Positions 1 to 8,830 are shown, numbered from the stretch's first letter. The stretch: 64,000 bases of DNA from Pseudomonadaceae bacterium SI-3 (GCA_004010935.1 CP026511.1:124001-188000); one strand, 5' to 3'. Made by a program: numbers and translations. Notes: a model not told the origin generated them from the letters alone.

Positions 1-1088
1 CCTTCGCCGCCGAGCAGGGCGTTACCGACCTGCAGAGCTGGGACGTCAATTACTTTGGCGAGAAGCTGCGCCAGGCCCGTTACAGCCTGAGCCAGGAAGA
101 GCTGCGTGCCTACTTCCCGGTGGATAAGGTCCTGTCCGGCCTGTTCGCCATCGTCAAGCGCCTGTACGGCATCGAGATTCACGAGCTGGAAGACTTCGAC
201 AGCTGGCACCCGGACGTTCGCCTGTTCGAAATTCGCGAGAAGGGCGAGCACGTCGGGCGTTTCTTCTTCGACCTCTATGCGCGACCGAACAAGCGCGGCG
301 GTGCCTGGATGGATGGCGCGCGCGATAAGCGCCGCACCTGCCTGGGCACGTTGCAGACGCCGGTGGCCAACCTGGTCTGCAACTTCACGCCGCCGGTGGG
401 CGAGCGCCCGGCGCTGCTGACCCATGATGAAGTCACCACGCTGTTCCATGAGTTCGGCCACGGCCTGCATCACCTGCTGACCCAGGTCGAACATGCCGGC
501 GCCTCGGGCATCAACGGCGTGGCCTGGGATGCGGTGGAGCTGCCGAGCCAGTTCATGGAGAACTGGTGCTGGGAGCCGGAAGGCCTTGCGTGGATCTCCG
601 GGCACTATCAGACGGGCGAGCGCCTGCCTCAGGACAAGCTGGACCAAATGCTGGCGGCGAAGAACTTCCAGTCCGGCCTGATGATGGTGCGCCAGCTGGA
701 ATTCTCGCTGTTCGACTTCGAACTGCATGCCACCCATGGCGATGGCCGTAGCGTGCTCCAGGTGCTGGAAAGCATCCGCGACGAAGTCTCGGTGATGCGT
801 CCGCCGGCCAGCAACCGCTTCCCCAACAGCTTCGCGCACATCTTTTCCGGCGGTTATGCAGCCGGTTACTACAGCTACAAGTGGGCCGAGGTGCTGTCGT
901 CAGACGCCTTCTCGCGTTTCGAAGAGGAGGGCGTGTTCAACGCCGATACGGGCCGTGCCTTCCGCGACGCCATTCTGGCGCGCGGTGGTTCGCAGGAGCC
1001 CATGGTGCTGTTCGTTGACTTCCGCGGCCGCGAGCCATCTACCGACGCGCTGCTGCGTCATCTAGGTTTGACCGAGGAAGTGGCATGA
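1..1088 (+). CDS. prlC: Oligopeptidase A (M3 zinc peptidase), 3' part
   Basis: The reading frame is open from the first bases (first full codon at 3), so the 5' part lies outside the window; about 361 C-terminal codons are present. The zinc-binding HEFGH motif at about 450-465 sits in the catalytic domain typical of family M3 (thimet oligopeptidase/oligopeptidase A). The downstream E of the MENWCWEP segment would be the third zinc ligand. The family degrades cytoplasmic peptides, including cleaved signal peptides. The next gene starts 4 bases before this stop (ATGA overlap), so the two are probably translationally coupled. In P. aeruginosa prlC also precedes a small zinc-ribbon gene and the PA0069 radical SAM gene. 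Confidence 0.95.
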   Translation, partial: FAAEQGVTDLQSWDVNYFGEKLRQARYSLSQEELRAYFPVDKVLSGLFAIVKRLYGIEIHELEDFDSWHPDVRLFEIREKGEHVGRFFFDLYARPNKRGGAWMDGARDKRRTCLGTLQTPVANLVCNFTPPVGERPALLTHDEVTTLFHEFGHGLHHLLTQVEHAGASGINGVAWDAVELPSQFMENWCWEPEGLAWISGHYQTGERLPQDKLDQMLAAKNFQSGLMMVRQLEFSLFDFELHATHGDGRSVLQVLESIRDEVSVMRPPASNRFPNSFAHIFSGGYAAGYYSYKWAEVLSSDAFSRFEEEGVFNADTGRAFRDAILARGGSQEPMVLFVDFRGREPSTDALLRHLGLTEEVA

Positions 1089-1366
1089 GCGACGAGCAGA
1101 GTGTAACCACCACCAAGCGCTTCATCGCCGGTGCCGTGTGCCCGGCGTGCAGCGCCAGTGACAGCATCAAGATGTGGGACGTCGACGGCGTTCCCCACCG
1201 CGAATGCGTGGAGTGCGGCTACGCCGACACCCTCAACGCCCAGGGCCAGTCGGTGCCCTCGGAACTGGGGACGCGGGTTAACAAGGCCAAGCCGAAGGCG
1301 GCTGATCCGCAGGTGCAGGCGGTGCAGTTCTTCCCCAACCCGAAGCTGAAGAAAAAACCCGACTGA
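1085..1366 (+). CDS. YheV-like small zinc-ribbon protein
   Basis: A 93-residue protein with two CxxC pairs (CPAC near residue 19, CVEC near residue 38) spaced as in the YheV family of putative metal-binding proteins, followed by a lysine-rich tail ending in KLKKKPD. The paired cysteines predict one structural zinc. The start overlaps the prlC stop by 4 bases, placing it in the same transcription unit. The biochemical role of YheV is unknown; its linkage to prlC is conserved in gammaproteobacteria. Family assignment comes from the cysteine pattern, length and context. Confidence 0.85.
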   Translation: MSDEQSVTTTKRFIAGAVCPACSASDSIKMWDVDGVPHRECVECGYADTLNAQGQSVPSELGTRVNKAKPKAADPQVQAVQFFPNPKLKKKPD

Positions 1367-1383
1367 CCGACTGGAGCATCGCC

Positions 1384-2154
1384 ATGTGGCATATCACCTG
1401 TGGCGATCTCGCCGCCGACAGCGTCCGGCAACTGCTGGCCGAGGGCAATGAGCTCCGCGTTCTGCGCGACGACTTGGCGGTCGGGCCGCTCGCGGATATC
1501 GAATCACCACCGTGCAAGACACGCATGGCGTTCTGGGAAGGTGTCTGGCCTATCGGGCTGGAGCCCCGACCGGATTTCTCCGGCATTGCCAGCGACGCCG
1601 AGTGGCTGGCGCGACTGCCCGATCAGCGGCGGCAAATAACCGTCTGGCATGGCGACAGCGCCTCCGAACAGCTGATGTTGGCGCGGGTGGCGGCCGCTCT
1701 GGAAGGCTCAGCGATACCGCTACATGAGGTCGCCTGCGGCACCGGTGACAGCCGAGTCGGTACACGCATGGCGGTGTCGATGCGTGCGCCGGATGCCCTG
1801 GCAGCGCTCTACCAACCTCGCCTCGTTGCGCCTGCTCGCATCGCCGAACTCGCTGGTCAATGGCGGGCCGCTGTCGAAGAGAGCGCAGCGATACGCCGCT
1901 GGGTCGACGGGCGTTTCGTCGGTGAAGACCACTCGCGGATCGACAGTGAGCTGCTGACGGCCTGCGGCAATGACTGGATGCCGCTCGCCCGCGCCATGGC
2001 GGAGGTGATGGGCCATTGCGACGGCTTCTTCGCGACTGACCTGTTCCTCTATTGGCGCGCCCGTGAGCTGGCGAAACATGGTGTCATTGAGCTCAGCGAC
2101 GCAGCTGAAGCCGAGTACAGCCAAGTGCAGGTGCGCCGCGCTTCAGACATGTGA
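1384..2154 (+). CDS. DUF1835/DUF3658 protein
   Basis: A 256-residue cytoplasmic protein. The N-terminus (MWHITCGDLAADSVRQLL, then LRDDLAVGPL) matches the DUF1835 pattern, and the C-terminal third (FLYWRARELAKHGVIEL) matches DUF3658. The two domains commonly occur together, and no enzymatic function is established. It lacks a signal peptide or membrane segment. It follows the YheV-like gene by 17 bases and may belong to the prlC unit. Codon use looks like that of its neighbours. Confidence 0.75.
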   Translation: MWHITCGDLAADSVRQLLAEGNELRVLRDDLAVGPLADIESPPCKTRMAFWEGVWPIGLEPRPDFSGIASDAEWLARLPDQRRQITVWHGDSASEQLMLARVAAALEGSAIPLHEVACGTGDSRVGTRMAVSMRAPDALAALYQPRLVAPARIAELAGQWRAAVEESAAIRRWVDGRFVGEDHSRIDSELLTACGNDWMPLARAMAEVMGHCDGFFATDLFLYWRARELAKHGVIELSDAAEAEYSQVQVRRASDM

Positions 2155-2333
2155 CGTCCGCCGGTGGGCTTGGGGTTTGTCGCCTGACCTAGGGTAGATG
2201 CCGCTTTTTACATCCACGATCGCTCCTGCATGAGACATCACCGGTCGCTCGCGGGGCGGTGGAGCGACAAGGCGCGATCCACGCTACGCGACGGGCGGTG
2301 CGGCGACATTGCAGAGGCTTTGTCGTATTCTGA

Positions 2334-2353
2334 TACTGTATCTATATACAGTA
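2334..2353 (+). promoter_or_regulatory. LexA (SOS) box
   Basis: A 20-base palindrome differing at one central position from the enterobacterial LexA consensus: TACTGTA, then TCTATA, then TACAGTA, giving CTGT-N8-ACAG. It lies 14 bases before the ATG of the radical SAM gene, the position of a repressing operator over the promoter or leader. The P. aeruginosa orthologue PA0069 is, to my knowledge, a LexA/SOS regulon member, which agrees with this site. Confidence 0.9.
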
Positions 2354-2367
2354 TTTCGGAGCCTTCA

Positions 2368-3432
2368 ATGTTCCCGCCGAAAAGCACGCCGCGCGGCCGC
2401 GGCACCGCGATCAACCCGGATAATCGTTTCGCCCCGACCACTAGCGAGGCGTATGACGACGGCTGGGAACAGGACGTGCCGCTTACCCGCGCCACCGAGG
2501 TACGGTTCGAGACGGCCAAGAGCGTGCTGACCCGCAACCAGTCGCCGGACGTTGGCTTCGACCGCTCGGTCAATCCCTATCGCGGCTGTGAGCACGGCTG
2601 CATCTACTGTTTTGCGCGGCCCAGCCATGCCTATTGGGACATGTCGCCGGGGATCGATTTCGAGACGCGGCTGATCGCCAAGACCAACCTGGCCGAGCGC
2701 CTTGAGCAGGAGCTGAGCAAGCCGGGCTACGTGCCCCAGCCCATTGCGCTGGGCGTCAACACCGATGCGTATCAACCCATCGAACGCGAACAACAGCTGA
2801 CCCGCCGTGCGCTGGAGATCCTCCTGCGCTTCAAGCATCCCGTGCACATCATCACCAAGGGCTCGCTGGTGCTGCGTGACCTGGATCTGCTGGTGCCGCT
2901 GGCCGAGCAGCGACTGGTCAGCGTCTCGGTCAGCCTGACCACGCTGGACGATGAGCTCAAACGCTTCATGGAGCCGCGCGCGGCGTCGCCTTCGGCGCGG
3001 CTGCGGGTGTTGCGCACCCTGCATGAGGCGGGTGTGCCGGTCAGCGTGATGTGCGCGCCGATGATTCCGATGATCAACGACATGGAGCTGGAGCGCATGC
3101 TCGAAGCCGCGCGGGAGGCCGGCGCGCGCTCGGCTGGCTACGTGCTGCTGCGGTTGCCTCACGAAGTCGCCACGCTCTTCGACGAATGGCTGCAGGAGCA
3201 TTTCCCGCAACGTGCCGCTCACGTCATGAGCCTGGTACGGCAGTCGCGCGGCGGCAAGGATTACGACAGCCGTTTCGGCAGCCGCATGCGTGGAGAAGGA
3301 CAGTTCGCGCAATTGCTGGCGCAGCGCTTTCAGCTAGCCTGTAAGCGGCTGGGCTACAACCGTCGTGATCAGAACTACGGGCTCGATTGCAGTCGCTTCG
3401 CTCCCCCCGGGCAGCAGATGAATCTGCTCTAG
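2368..3432 (+). CDS. PA0069-family radical SAM protein
   Basis: A 354-residue radical SAM enzyme. The cluster-binding motif C74-x3-C78-x2-C81 (GCEHGCIYC) is followed by a TIM-barrel-like domain related to spore photoproduct lyase and the Rv2578c group. The ATG at 2368 is chosen because GGAG lies 6 bases upstream and the LexA operator ends just before it; an upstream in-frame ATG at 2230 would place the operator inside the gene. The C-terminus has further cysteines (CKRLGYNRRDQNYGLDC). The operator implies induction by DNA damage, so a repair or damage-response role is plausible, but the substrate is unknown. Confidence 0.88.
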   Translation: MFPPKSTPRGRGTAINPDNRFAPTTSEAYDDGWEQDVPLTRATEVRFETAKSVLTRNQSPDVGFDRSVNPYRGCEHGCIYCFARPSHAYWDMSPGIDFETRLIAKTNLAERLEQELSKPGYVPQPIALGVNTDAYQPIEREQQLTRRALEILLRFKHPVHIITKGSLVLRDLDLLVPLAEQRLVSVSVSLTTLDDELKRFMEPRAASPSARLRVLRTLHEAGVPVSVMCAPMIPMINDMELERMLEAAREAGARSAGYVLLRLPHEVATLFDEWLQEHFPQRAAHVMSLVRQSRGGKDYDSRFGSRMRGEGQFAQLLAQRFQLACKRLGYNRRDQNYGLDCSRFAPPGQQMNLL

Positions 3433-3546
3433 TCAGGACCGGGCCGTAGGGCAGTTCACCGGAACTATACGAAGCGCTCGGCGCACCAATCCAGATATCG
3501 CTGCGGCGCCGGTATGGTCCGGCGCGCATTCGCATCTGGAGGCAAG

Positions 3547-3801
3547 GTGGACTGGATCGATCTTCTGCAATGGCCGGCAATGGTGGTCACGGTGTTGGCA
3601 GCGTGGCTGATCGGCTCGCTCAAACCGCAACGGCGAACGGTGGGGTTCTGGTGCTTTCTGCTCAGCAACCTGCTCTGGGTCATCTGGGGCTGGTATGCCG
3701 AGGCCTGGGCGTTGATCACGCTGCAGGTGTGCCTGGCGCTGATGAATATCCGAGGGGTGAAGAAGAACGACCATTCCGCGGAGGCAGAGGCCAGCGTTTG
3801 A
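3547..3801 (+). CDS. Small inner-membrane protein upstream of coxB (PA0104-like)
   Basis: An 84-residue protein with two or three hydrophobic helices (around MVVTVLAAWLIGSL, WCFLLSNLLWVIWGW and ALITLQVCLALMN) and a charged C-terminal tail. The GTG at 3547 is preferred because GGAGG lies 4-8 bases upstream; an in-frame ATG at 3514 lacks a good ribosome site. A small hydrophobic protein at this place, just before coxB, is conserved in pseudomonads (PA0104 position). Function unknown. A link to the oxidase is suggested only by synteny; a promoter candidate separates it from coxB. Confidence 0.7.
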   Translation: MDWIDLLQWPAMVVTVLAAWLIGSLKPQRRTVGFWCFLLSNLLWVIWGWYAEAWALITLQVCLALMNIRGVKKNDHSAEAEASV

Positions 3802-3810
3802 TCGACTAAA

Positions 3811-3838
3811 TTGCCAGTCTCGGATCGCTGTCTATACT
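3811..3838 (+). promoter_or_regulatory. Sigma-70-like promoter for the cox operon
   Basis: A TTGCCA box (3811-3816) and a TATACT box (3833-3838) separated by 16 bases form a good sigma-70 promoter on the plus strand. It lies just after the preceding gene and about 175 bases before coxB, predicting a 5' leader of roughly 165 bases. I see no obvious terminator or riboswitch in that leader. This is a sequence-based prediction. Confidence 0.55.
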
Positions 3839-4013
3839 CCGATCGTAAGCGTACCGATTGAATCCGACTGCGCGTGCAAAGCGAGGACTGGCAACCAGGA
3901 ATTGGGGGGAGCCAGATCGGAGCGTGGTCAGGCTGTCGTAGCGAGCGTTTTGCGCTGCTCTGCGGCCGGACAGGCGGTCGGCGGGATAACAAGAACCATA
4001 AGGGGAACCCGCA

Positions 4014-5147
4014 ATGTCGCGACATCCACGAGCCTGGATGGGGATTGGATTGTGTTCGCTATTCAGCCAGGCCCACGCGGCCTGGGAAGTGAATATGCGC
4101 CCCGGTGCCACCGAGGTCAGCCACTCCGTTTTCAATCTGCACATGACCATCTTCTGGATCTGCGTGATCATCGGCGTGCTGGTATTCGCGGTGATGTTCT
4201 GGTCGATGTTTGCCCACCGCCGCTCCAAGAGGCTGCAATCGGCGCACTTCCACGAAAACACCAAGGTCGAGGTGCTCTGGACCATCATTCCGTTGCTGAT
4301 CCTCGTCGCCATGGCGGTACCGGCCACCCGCACGCTGATCCACATCTACGACTCCAGCGAATCGGACGTGGATATCCAGATCACTGGCTATCAGTGGAAG
4401 TGGCACTACAAGTACCTGGGTGAAGACGTCGAATTCTTCAGCAACCTCACCACCCCGCGTGAACAGATCAACAACCTGGCGCCCAAGGGCGAGCACTACC
4501 TGCTGGAAGTGGACGAGCCGCTGGTGATTCCAGTCGGCGCCAAGGTGCGCTTTCTGATTACTGCGGCAGACGTCATCCATTCCTGGTGGGTGCCGGATCT
4601 GGCAGTGAAGAAGGATGCCATTCCGGGTTTCATCAACGAGTCCTGGACCCGAGTCGACCAGCCTGGCATCTACCGGGGCCAGTGCACCGAACTCTGTGGC
4701 AAGGACCACGGCTTCATGCCGGTGGTGGTGGAGGTCAAATCCCAGGAGGACTACGCCACTTGGCTCGGCGAGAAGAAGGCCGAAGCTGCCAAGCTTGCCG
4801 AACTTACCAGCAAGGAGTGGACGCTCGAAGAGCTGACCGCACGTGGCGAGAAGGTCTACCAGACCAACTGTGCCGCCTGTCACCAGGCTTCAGGCGAAGG
4901 GCTGCCGCCGATGTTCCCCGCACTCAAGGGCTCACCGATCGCCACGGGTGAAGCGGAAAACCACATCAGCATCGTTGTGAAAGGCTCACCGGGTACCTCG
5001 ATGCCGGCCTTCGGCCCGCAGCTGTCGGAAGTCGACATCGCCGCAGTGGTGACCTACGAGCGCCACGCGTGGGGCAACGATACGGGTGACATGGTCACGC
5101 CGAAAGACGTGCTCGTCTTCAAACAGGCCGAAGAAGCCACCCAGTAA
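4014..5147 (+). CDS. coxB: Cytochrome c oxidase subunit II with fused cytochrome c domain
   Basis: A 377-residue membrane-anchored subunit II of an aa3-type oxidase; it accepts electrons from cytochrome c through the CuA centre. An N-terminal signal-like segment (cleavage expected after AHA) is followed by two transmembrane helices. The CuA ligands are visible as H189 (IHSWW) and C224-x3-C228-x3-H232-x2-M235. The C-terminal extension carries a CAACH heme-c site (C286, C289, H290) and a later candidate methionine ligand, so this is a caa3-like subunit. An AAGGGGA ribosome site precedes the ATG. First gene of a long oxidase and assembly operon; coxA follows 12 bases downstream. Confidence 0.97.
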   Translation: MSRHPRAWMGIGLCSLFSQAHAAWEVNMRPGATEVSHSVFNLHMTIFWICVIIGVLVFAVMFWSMFAHRRSKRLQSAHFHENTKVEVLWTIIPLLILVAMAVPATRTLIHIYDSSESDVDIQITGYQWKWHYKYLGEDVEFFSNLTTPREQINNLAPKGEHYLLEVDEPLVIPVGAKVRFLITAADVIHSWWVPDLAVKKDAIPGFINESWTRVDQPGIYRGQCTELCGKDHGFMPVVVEVKSQEDYATWLGEKKAEAAKLAELTSKEWTLEELTARGEKVYQTNCAACHQASGEGLPPMFPALKGSPIATGEAENHISIVVKGSPGTSMPAFGPQLSEVDIAAVVTYERHAWGNDTGDMVTPKDVLVFKQAEEATQ

Positions 5148-5159
5148 GAGGATCAGGCG

Positions 5160-6788
5160 ATGAGTGCAGTGATCGACGATCATGGTCATGCCGGGCATGA
5201 CCATCACCACGGCCCGGCCAAGGGGCTCTCACGCTGGCTGCTGACCACCAATCACAAGGACATCGGTTCGATGTACCTGTGGTTCAGCTTCTGTGCCTTC
5301 CTGCTGGGCGGCTCGATGGCGATGGTGATCCGCGCCGAGCTGTTCCAGCCGGGCTTGCAGATCGTGCAGCCGGAATTCTTTAACCAGATGACCACCATGC
5401 ACGGCCTGATCATGGTCTTCGGCGCGGTGATGCCGGCCTTCGTCGGCCTGGCCAACTGGATGATCCCGCTGATGATCGGCGCGCCGGACATGGCCCTGCC
5501 GCGGATGAACAACTTCAGTTTCTGGCTGTTGCCCGCCGCGTTCGGGTTGCTGGTCAGCACGCTGTTCATGGAGGGCGGGGGGCCTAACTTCGGCTGGACC
5601 TTCTACGCGCCGCTGTCGACCACCTATGCACCTGAGTCGGTGACCTTCTTCATCTTTGCCATTCACCTGATGGGTATCAGCTCGATCATGGGGGCAATCA
5701 ACGTGGTCGCCACCATCCTCAACCTGCGTGCACCGGGCATGACGCTGATGAAGATGCCGCTGTTCGTCTGGACCTGGCTGATCACCGCTTTCCTGCTGAT
5801 TGCGGTAATGCCGGTACTGGCGGGCGTGGTGACCATGATGCTGATGGACATCCACTTCGGCACCAGTTTCTTCAGCGCGGCCGGTGGCGGCGACCCGGTT
5901 CTGTTCCAGCACGTGTTCTGGTTCTTCGGCCATCCCGAGGTATACATCATGATCCTGCCGGCATTCGGCGCGGTCAGCTCGATCATCCCGGCGTTCTCGC
6001 GCAAACCGTTGTTCGGCTACACCTCGATGGTCTACGCCACCGCGGCGATCGCCTTCCTCTCGTTCATCGTCTGGGCGCACCACATGTTCACCGTCGGCAT
6101 CCCGCTGACTGGCGAGTTGTTCTTCATGTACGCCACCATGCTGATCGCGGTGCCCACTGGGGTGAAGGTGTTCAACTGGGTCTCGACGATGTGGCGGGGG
6201 TCGCTGTCCTTCGAGGCGCCGATGCTGTTCGCCGTGGCCTTCGTCATTCTCTTCACCATCGGCGGCTTTTCCGGATTGATGCTGGCCATCGCCCCGGCGG
6301 ACTTCCAGTACCACGACACATACTTCGTGGTGGCGCACTTCCACTACGTACTGGTGCCGGGTGCGATCTTCGGCATCTTCGCTTCGGCCTACTACTGGCT
6401 GCCGAAGTGGACTGGCCACATGTACGACGAAACCCTGGCCAAGCTGCATTTCTGGATGAGCTTCATCGGCATGAACCTGGCGTTTTTCCCGATGCACTTC
6501 GTTGGGCTAGCCGGCATGCCGCGGCGGATCCCGGACTACAACATGATGTTCGCCAACTTCAACATGGTTTCGAGCATCGGCGCGTTCATGTTCGGCGCAA
6601 CCCAGTTGCTGTTCCTGTTCATCGTCATCAAGTGCATCCGCGGCGGCCCGGCTGCCGCAGCCAAGCCCTGGGACGGTGCAGAGGGTCTGGAGTGGAGCGT
6701 GCCGTCACCGGCGCCGTACCACACCTTCAGTGTCCCGCCGGACATGTATCAACTCCACGAACACCGCACGGGGCCCAAGGATGATTAG
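5160..6788 (+). CDS. coxA: Cytochrome c oxidase subunit I
   Basis: A 542-residue, 12-helix heme-copper oxidase catalytic subunit. Characteristic segments are present: TTMHGLIM (low-spin heme ligand), FWFFGHPEVY (CuB histidine and cross-linked tyrosine), VWAHHMFTVG (the two other CuB histidines) and VAHFHYVL (both heme axial histidines). The N-terminus is histidine-rich (HGHAGHDHHHGP), which is common in pseudomonads. The C-terminus ends in a soluble tail. It follows coxB at 12 bases. A 273-base gap containing REP palindromes separates it from ctaG. Confidence 0.98.
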   Translation: MSAVIDDHGHAGHDHHHGPAKGLSRWLLTTNHKDIGSMYLWFSFCAFLLGGSMAMVIRAELFQPGLQIVQPEFFNQMTTMHGLIMVFGAVMPAFVGLANWMIPLMIGAPDMALPRMNNFSFWLLPAAFGLLVSTLFMEGGGPNFGWTFYAPLSTTYAPESVTFFIFAIHLMGISSIMGAINVVATILNLRAPGMTLMKMPLFVWTWLITAFLLIAVMPVLAGVVTMMLMDIHFGTSFFSAAGGGDPVLFQHVFWFFGHPEVYIMILPAFGAVSSIIPAFSRKPLFGYTSMVYATAAIAFLSFIVWAHHMFTVGIPLTGELFFMYATMLIAVPTGVKVFNWVSTMWRGSLSFEAPMLFAVAFVILFTIGGFSGLMLAIAPADFQYHDTYFVVAHFHYVLVPGAIFGIFASAYYWLPKWTGHMYDETLAKLHFWMSFIGMNLAFFPMHFVGLAGMPRRIPDYNMMFANFNMVSSIGAFMFGATQLLFLFIVIKCIRGGPAAAAKPWDGAEGLEWSVPSPAPYHTFSVPPDMYQLHEHRTGPKDD

Positions 6789-6885
6789 GGCACAAGCCGC
6801 TAAAGGTTGGAGGCCGGAGGCTGGGCTTCGGGTGGCCTCGACGGGCTGCGCCGTGGCTATTGGACGCGAGGTAGGTGGTGCCGTT

Positions 6886-7000
6886 GGTGGGCTGAAGCCC
6901 ACCCTACATGGCGCCTGGCATTACCAGAAATCCGGAGGGGCCGGTCAGCGCTCCGCTTCAGCACGCCATAGCGGCCCGGTAGGGTGGGCTTCAGCCCACC
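6886..7000. repeat. REP doublet between coxA and ctaG
   Basis: Two near-identical palindromic REP sequences face each other: 6886-6907 (GGTGGGCTGAAGCCCACC followed by CTAC) and 6979-7000 (GTA then the GGTGGGCTTCAGCCCACC palindrome, differing in the central two bases). Each can fold into a hairpin by itself and the pair can fold together, the layout of a REPIN. It occupies most of the only sizeable gap inside the oxidase operon (6789-7061). No gene is seen in that gap. Confidence 0.85.
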
Positions 7001-7061
7001 GGAGTGGTTATGAACAGGGTGAGGCGGCGCCTGACGAAAAGCTCTGTACGAGGCGGGTGCC

Positions 7062-7643
7062 ATGAGCGATGCCTTGCCCATACCCCGCCTGGTACGCCGA
7101 CTGCTGCTGTTGGTCGTGGCGATGTTCGCCTTCGGCTTCGCCCTGGTGCCGATCTACGACGTCATGTGCAAGGCGTTCGGCATCAACGGCAAGACGGCGG
7201 GGGCCTACCAAGGGGTGCAGACGGTGGATGAAGACCGCGAGGTGCGGGTTCAATTTCTTGCCACCAACGCGTCAGGGATGGTCTGGGAATTCAAGCCGGT
7301 GGCTGACCAGCTCAGTGTTCATCCCGGCGCCAGTCGTGAAATGCGTTTCATCGCCTACAACCCGACGGACAAACCGATGACCGCCCAGGCGGTGCCCAGC
7401 GTGTCGCCGTCCAAGGCCGCGGCATTTTTTCACAAGACCGAATGCTTCTGCTTTACCCAGCAAGTGCTGCAACCCGGTGAGCGCATCGAAATGCCGGTGC
7501 GTTTCATCGTCGACCGTGATCTGCCTGCGGATGTGCGTCACCTGACGCTCGCTTACACCCTGTTCGACATCACGTCTCGCCAACCTCCCGTCGCCGCCGT
7601 TTCCCAGGCGTCTTTGGTGGTGGCCAAGGAGAGTCTGCAATGA
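7062..7643 (+). CDS. ctaG: Cytochrome c oxidase assembly protein CtaG (Cox11)
   Basis: A 193-residue copper chaperone that delivers copper to the CuB site of subunit I. It has one N-terminal membrane helix (LLLLVVAMFAFGFALVPIY) and a periplasmic immunoglobulin-like domain with the copper-binding motif ECFCFTQQ near residue 127. A GAGGCGGG ribosome site precedes the ATG. It lies between coxA and coxC as in P. aeruginosa and overlaps the coxC start by 4 bases. Confidence 0.95.
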   Translation: MSDALPIPRLVRRLLLLVVAMFAFGFALVPIYDVMCKAFGINGKTAGAYQGVQTVDEDREVRVQFLATNASGMVWEFKPVADQLSVHPGASREMRFIAYNPTDKPMTAQAVPSVSPSKAAAFFHKTECFCFTQQVLQPGERIEMPVRFIVDRDLPADVRHLTLAYTLFDITSRQPPVAAVSQASLVVAKESLQ

Positions 7644-8539
7644 GCCAACAGACCACCACGCACGAGAATTATTACGTCCCCGCCCAGAGCAAATGGCCAA
7701 TCGTCGGGACCGTGGCGCTGCTGACCACCGTGTTCGGCCTGGGCAGCTGGTTCAATGACCTCAAGGCCGGTCGCGACGAGATCAGCGGGCCGGTGATCTT
7801 CTTTGTCGGCGCACTGCTGATCGCCTACATGATGTTCGGCTGGTTTGGAGCAGTCGTCCGTGAAGGTCGAGCAGGCCTCTACAGCGCGCAGATGGATCGC
7901 TCGTTCCGCTGGGGCATGAGCTGGTTCATCTTTTCCGAGGTGATGTTCTTTCTCGCCTTCTTCGGGGTGTTGTTCTACATCCGCTACTGGGTCGGCCCCT
8001 GGCTCGACGGTGACGGTGACAAGGGCGTCAGCGCCATGCTCTGGCCGAACTTCGAGTACAGCTGGCCGCTGCTGAACAACCCGGACCCGAGGTTCTACCC
8101 CGCGCCGTCCGGCACCATCAGCCCCTGGGGGCTGCCGCTGATCAACACCATCCTGCTGGTGACGTCCAGCTTCACCCTGACCTGGGCTCATCACGCTCTG
8201 CGCAAGGGCAACCGCAAGCAGCTCAAGCTTGGGCTGGGCCTGACCGTTCTGCTGGGCGCGGCCTTCCTGGTCCTGCAGATCGAGGAGTACATCCACGCCT
8301 ATACCGAGCTTGGGCTGACGCTGGGCTCGGGCATCTACGGCGCAACCTTCTTCATGCTCACGGGCTTCCACGGTGCCCACGTGACGATGGGCGCGATCAT
8401 CCTGACGGTCATGCTGGTACGCAGCTTTCGCGGCCATTTCACACCTGAGCAGCATTTCGGCTTCGAGGCTGCAGCCTGGTACTGGCATTTCGTGGATGTG
8501 GTGTGGATTGGCCTGTTCGTTTTCGTTTACGTGATCTAG
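7640..8539 (+). CDS. coxC: Cytochrome c oxidase subunit III
   Basis: A 299-residue, seven-helix subunit III with conserved features including the membrane-embedded glutamate in FSEVMFFLAFFGV and the C-terminal WYWHFVDVVWIGLF signature. The start overlaps the ctaG stop by an ATGA junction. It ends only 5 bases from the stop of the oppositely oriented DUF2909 gene, so there is no room for a terminator between them. Confidence 0.97.
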   Translation: MSQQTTTHENYYVPAQSKWPIVGTVALLTTVFGLGSWFNDLKAGRDEISGPVIFFVGALLIAYMMFGWFGAVVREGRAGLYSAQMDRSFRWGMSWFIFSEVMFFLAFFGVLFYIRYWVGPWLDGDGDKGVSAMLWPNFEYSWPLLNNPDPRFYPAPSGTISPWGLPLINTILLVTSSFTLTWAHHALRKGNRKQLKLGLGLTVLLGAAFLVLQIEEYIHAYTELGLTLGSGIYGATFFMLTGFHGAHVTMGAIILTVMLVRSFRGHFTPEQHFGFEAAAWYWHFVDVVWIGLFVFVYVI

Positions 8540-8544
8540 CACGA

Positions 8545-8748
8545 TCAGGCGCCAAAACCGGGCTGCAACTGCCCGCTATAAAAGCCCCATGCAATCAGGG
8601 CGACAGTCATTGCGGTGAGGGAGACGCGAACGAAGAGGGCCGTGAGCACACGTGATGTACGGCCCTCATCCTTGACGAGAAAGAACAGACCACTGAACAG
8701 ACTGACCAGTGTGGCTACTAATAACAGAACAATCGCCGCCTTGAGCAT
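8545..8748 (-). CDS. DUF2909 twin-transmembrane protein
   Basis: A 67-residue protein made of two hydrophobic helices (AAIVLLLVATLVSLFSGLFFLV and VSLTAMTVALIAWGFYSG) joined by a short charged loop (KDEGRTSR), the pattern of DUF2909. The gene is convergent with coxC and divergent from the SURF1 gene. This small minus-strand gene at the subunit III-SURF1 junction is conserved in pseudomonads (PA0109 position). A role in oxidase assembly is inference from location only. Confidence 0.8.
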   Translation of the reverse strand: MLKAAIVLLLVATLVSLFSGLFFLVKDEGRTSRVLTALFVRVSLTAMTVALIAWGFYSGQLQPGFGA

Positions 8749-8830
8749 GAGCGGGTCCGCCGTGACAGGTGACTGGGGGTAAGTGGGGGTGCAGTATAGC
8801 CAGCCGGATCAATACGCCGCGGGGCCGGGT

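Noticed and set aside
2365-3312. A 315-codon minus-strand open frame
   Set aside because: Antisense to the radical SAM gene, which has clear motifs, an operator and a ribosome site. No support for the reverse frame.
5229-6497. A 422-codon minus-strand open frame
   Set aside because: Antisense to coxA. Composition (His, Gln, Arg rich) is that of a reverse-frame artefact in a high-GC genome.
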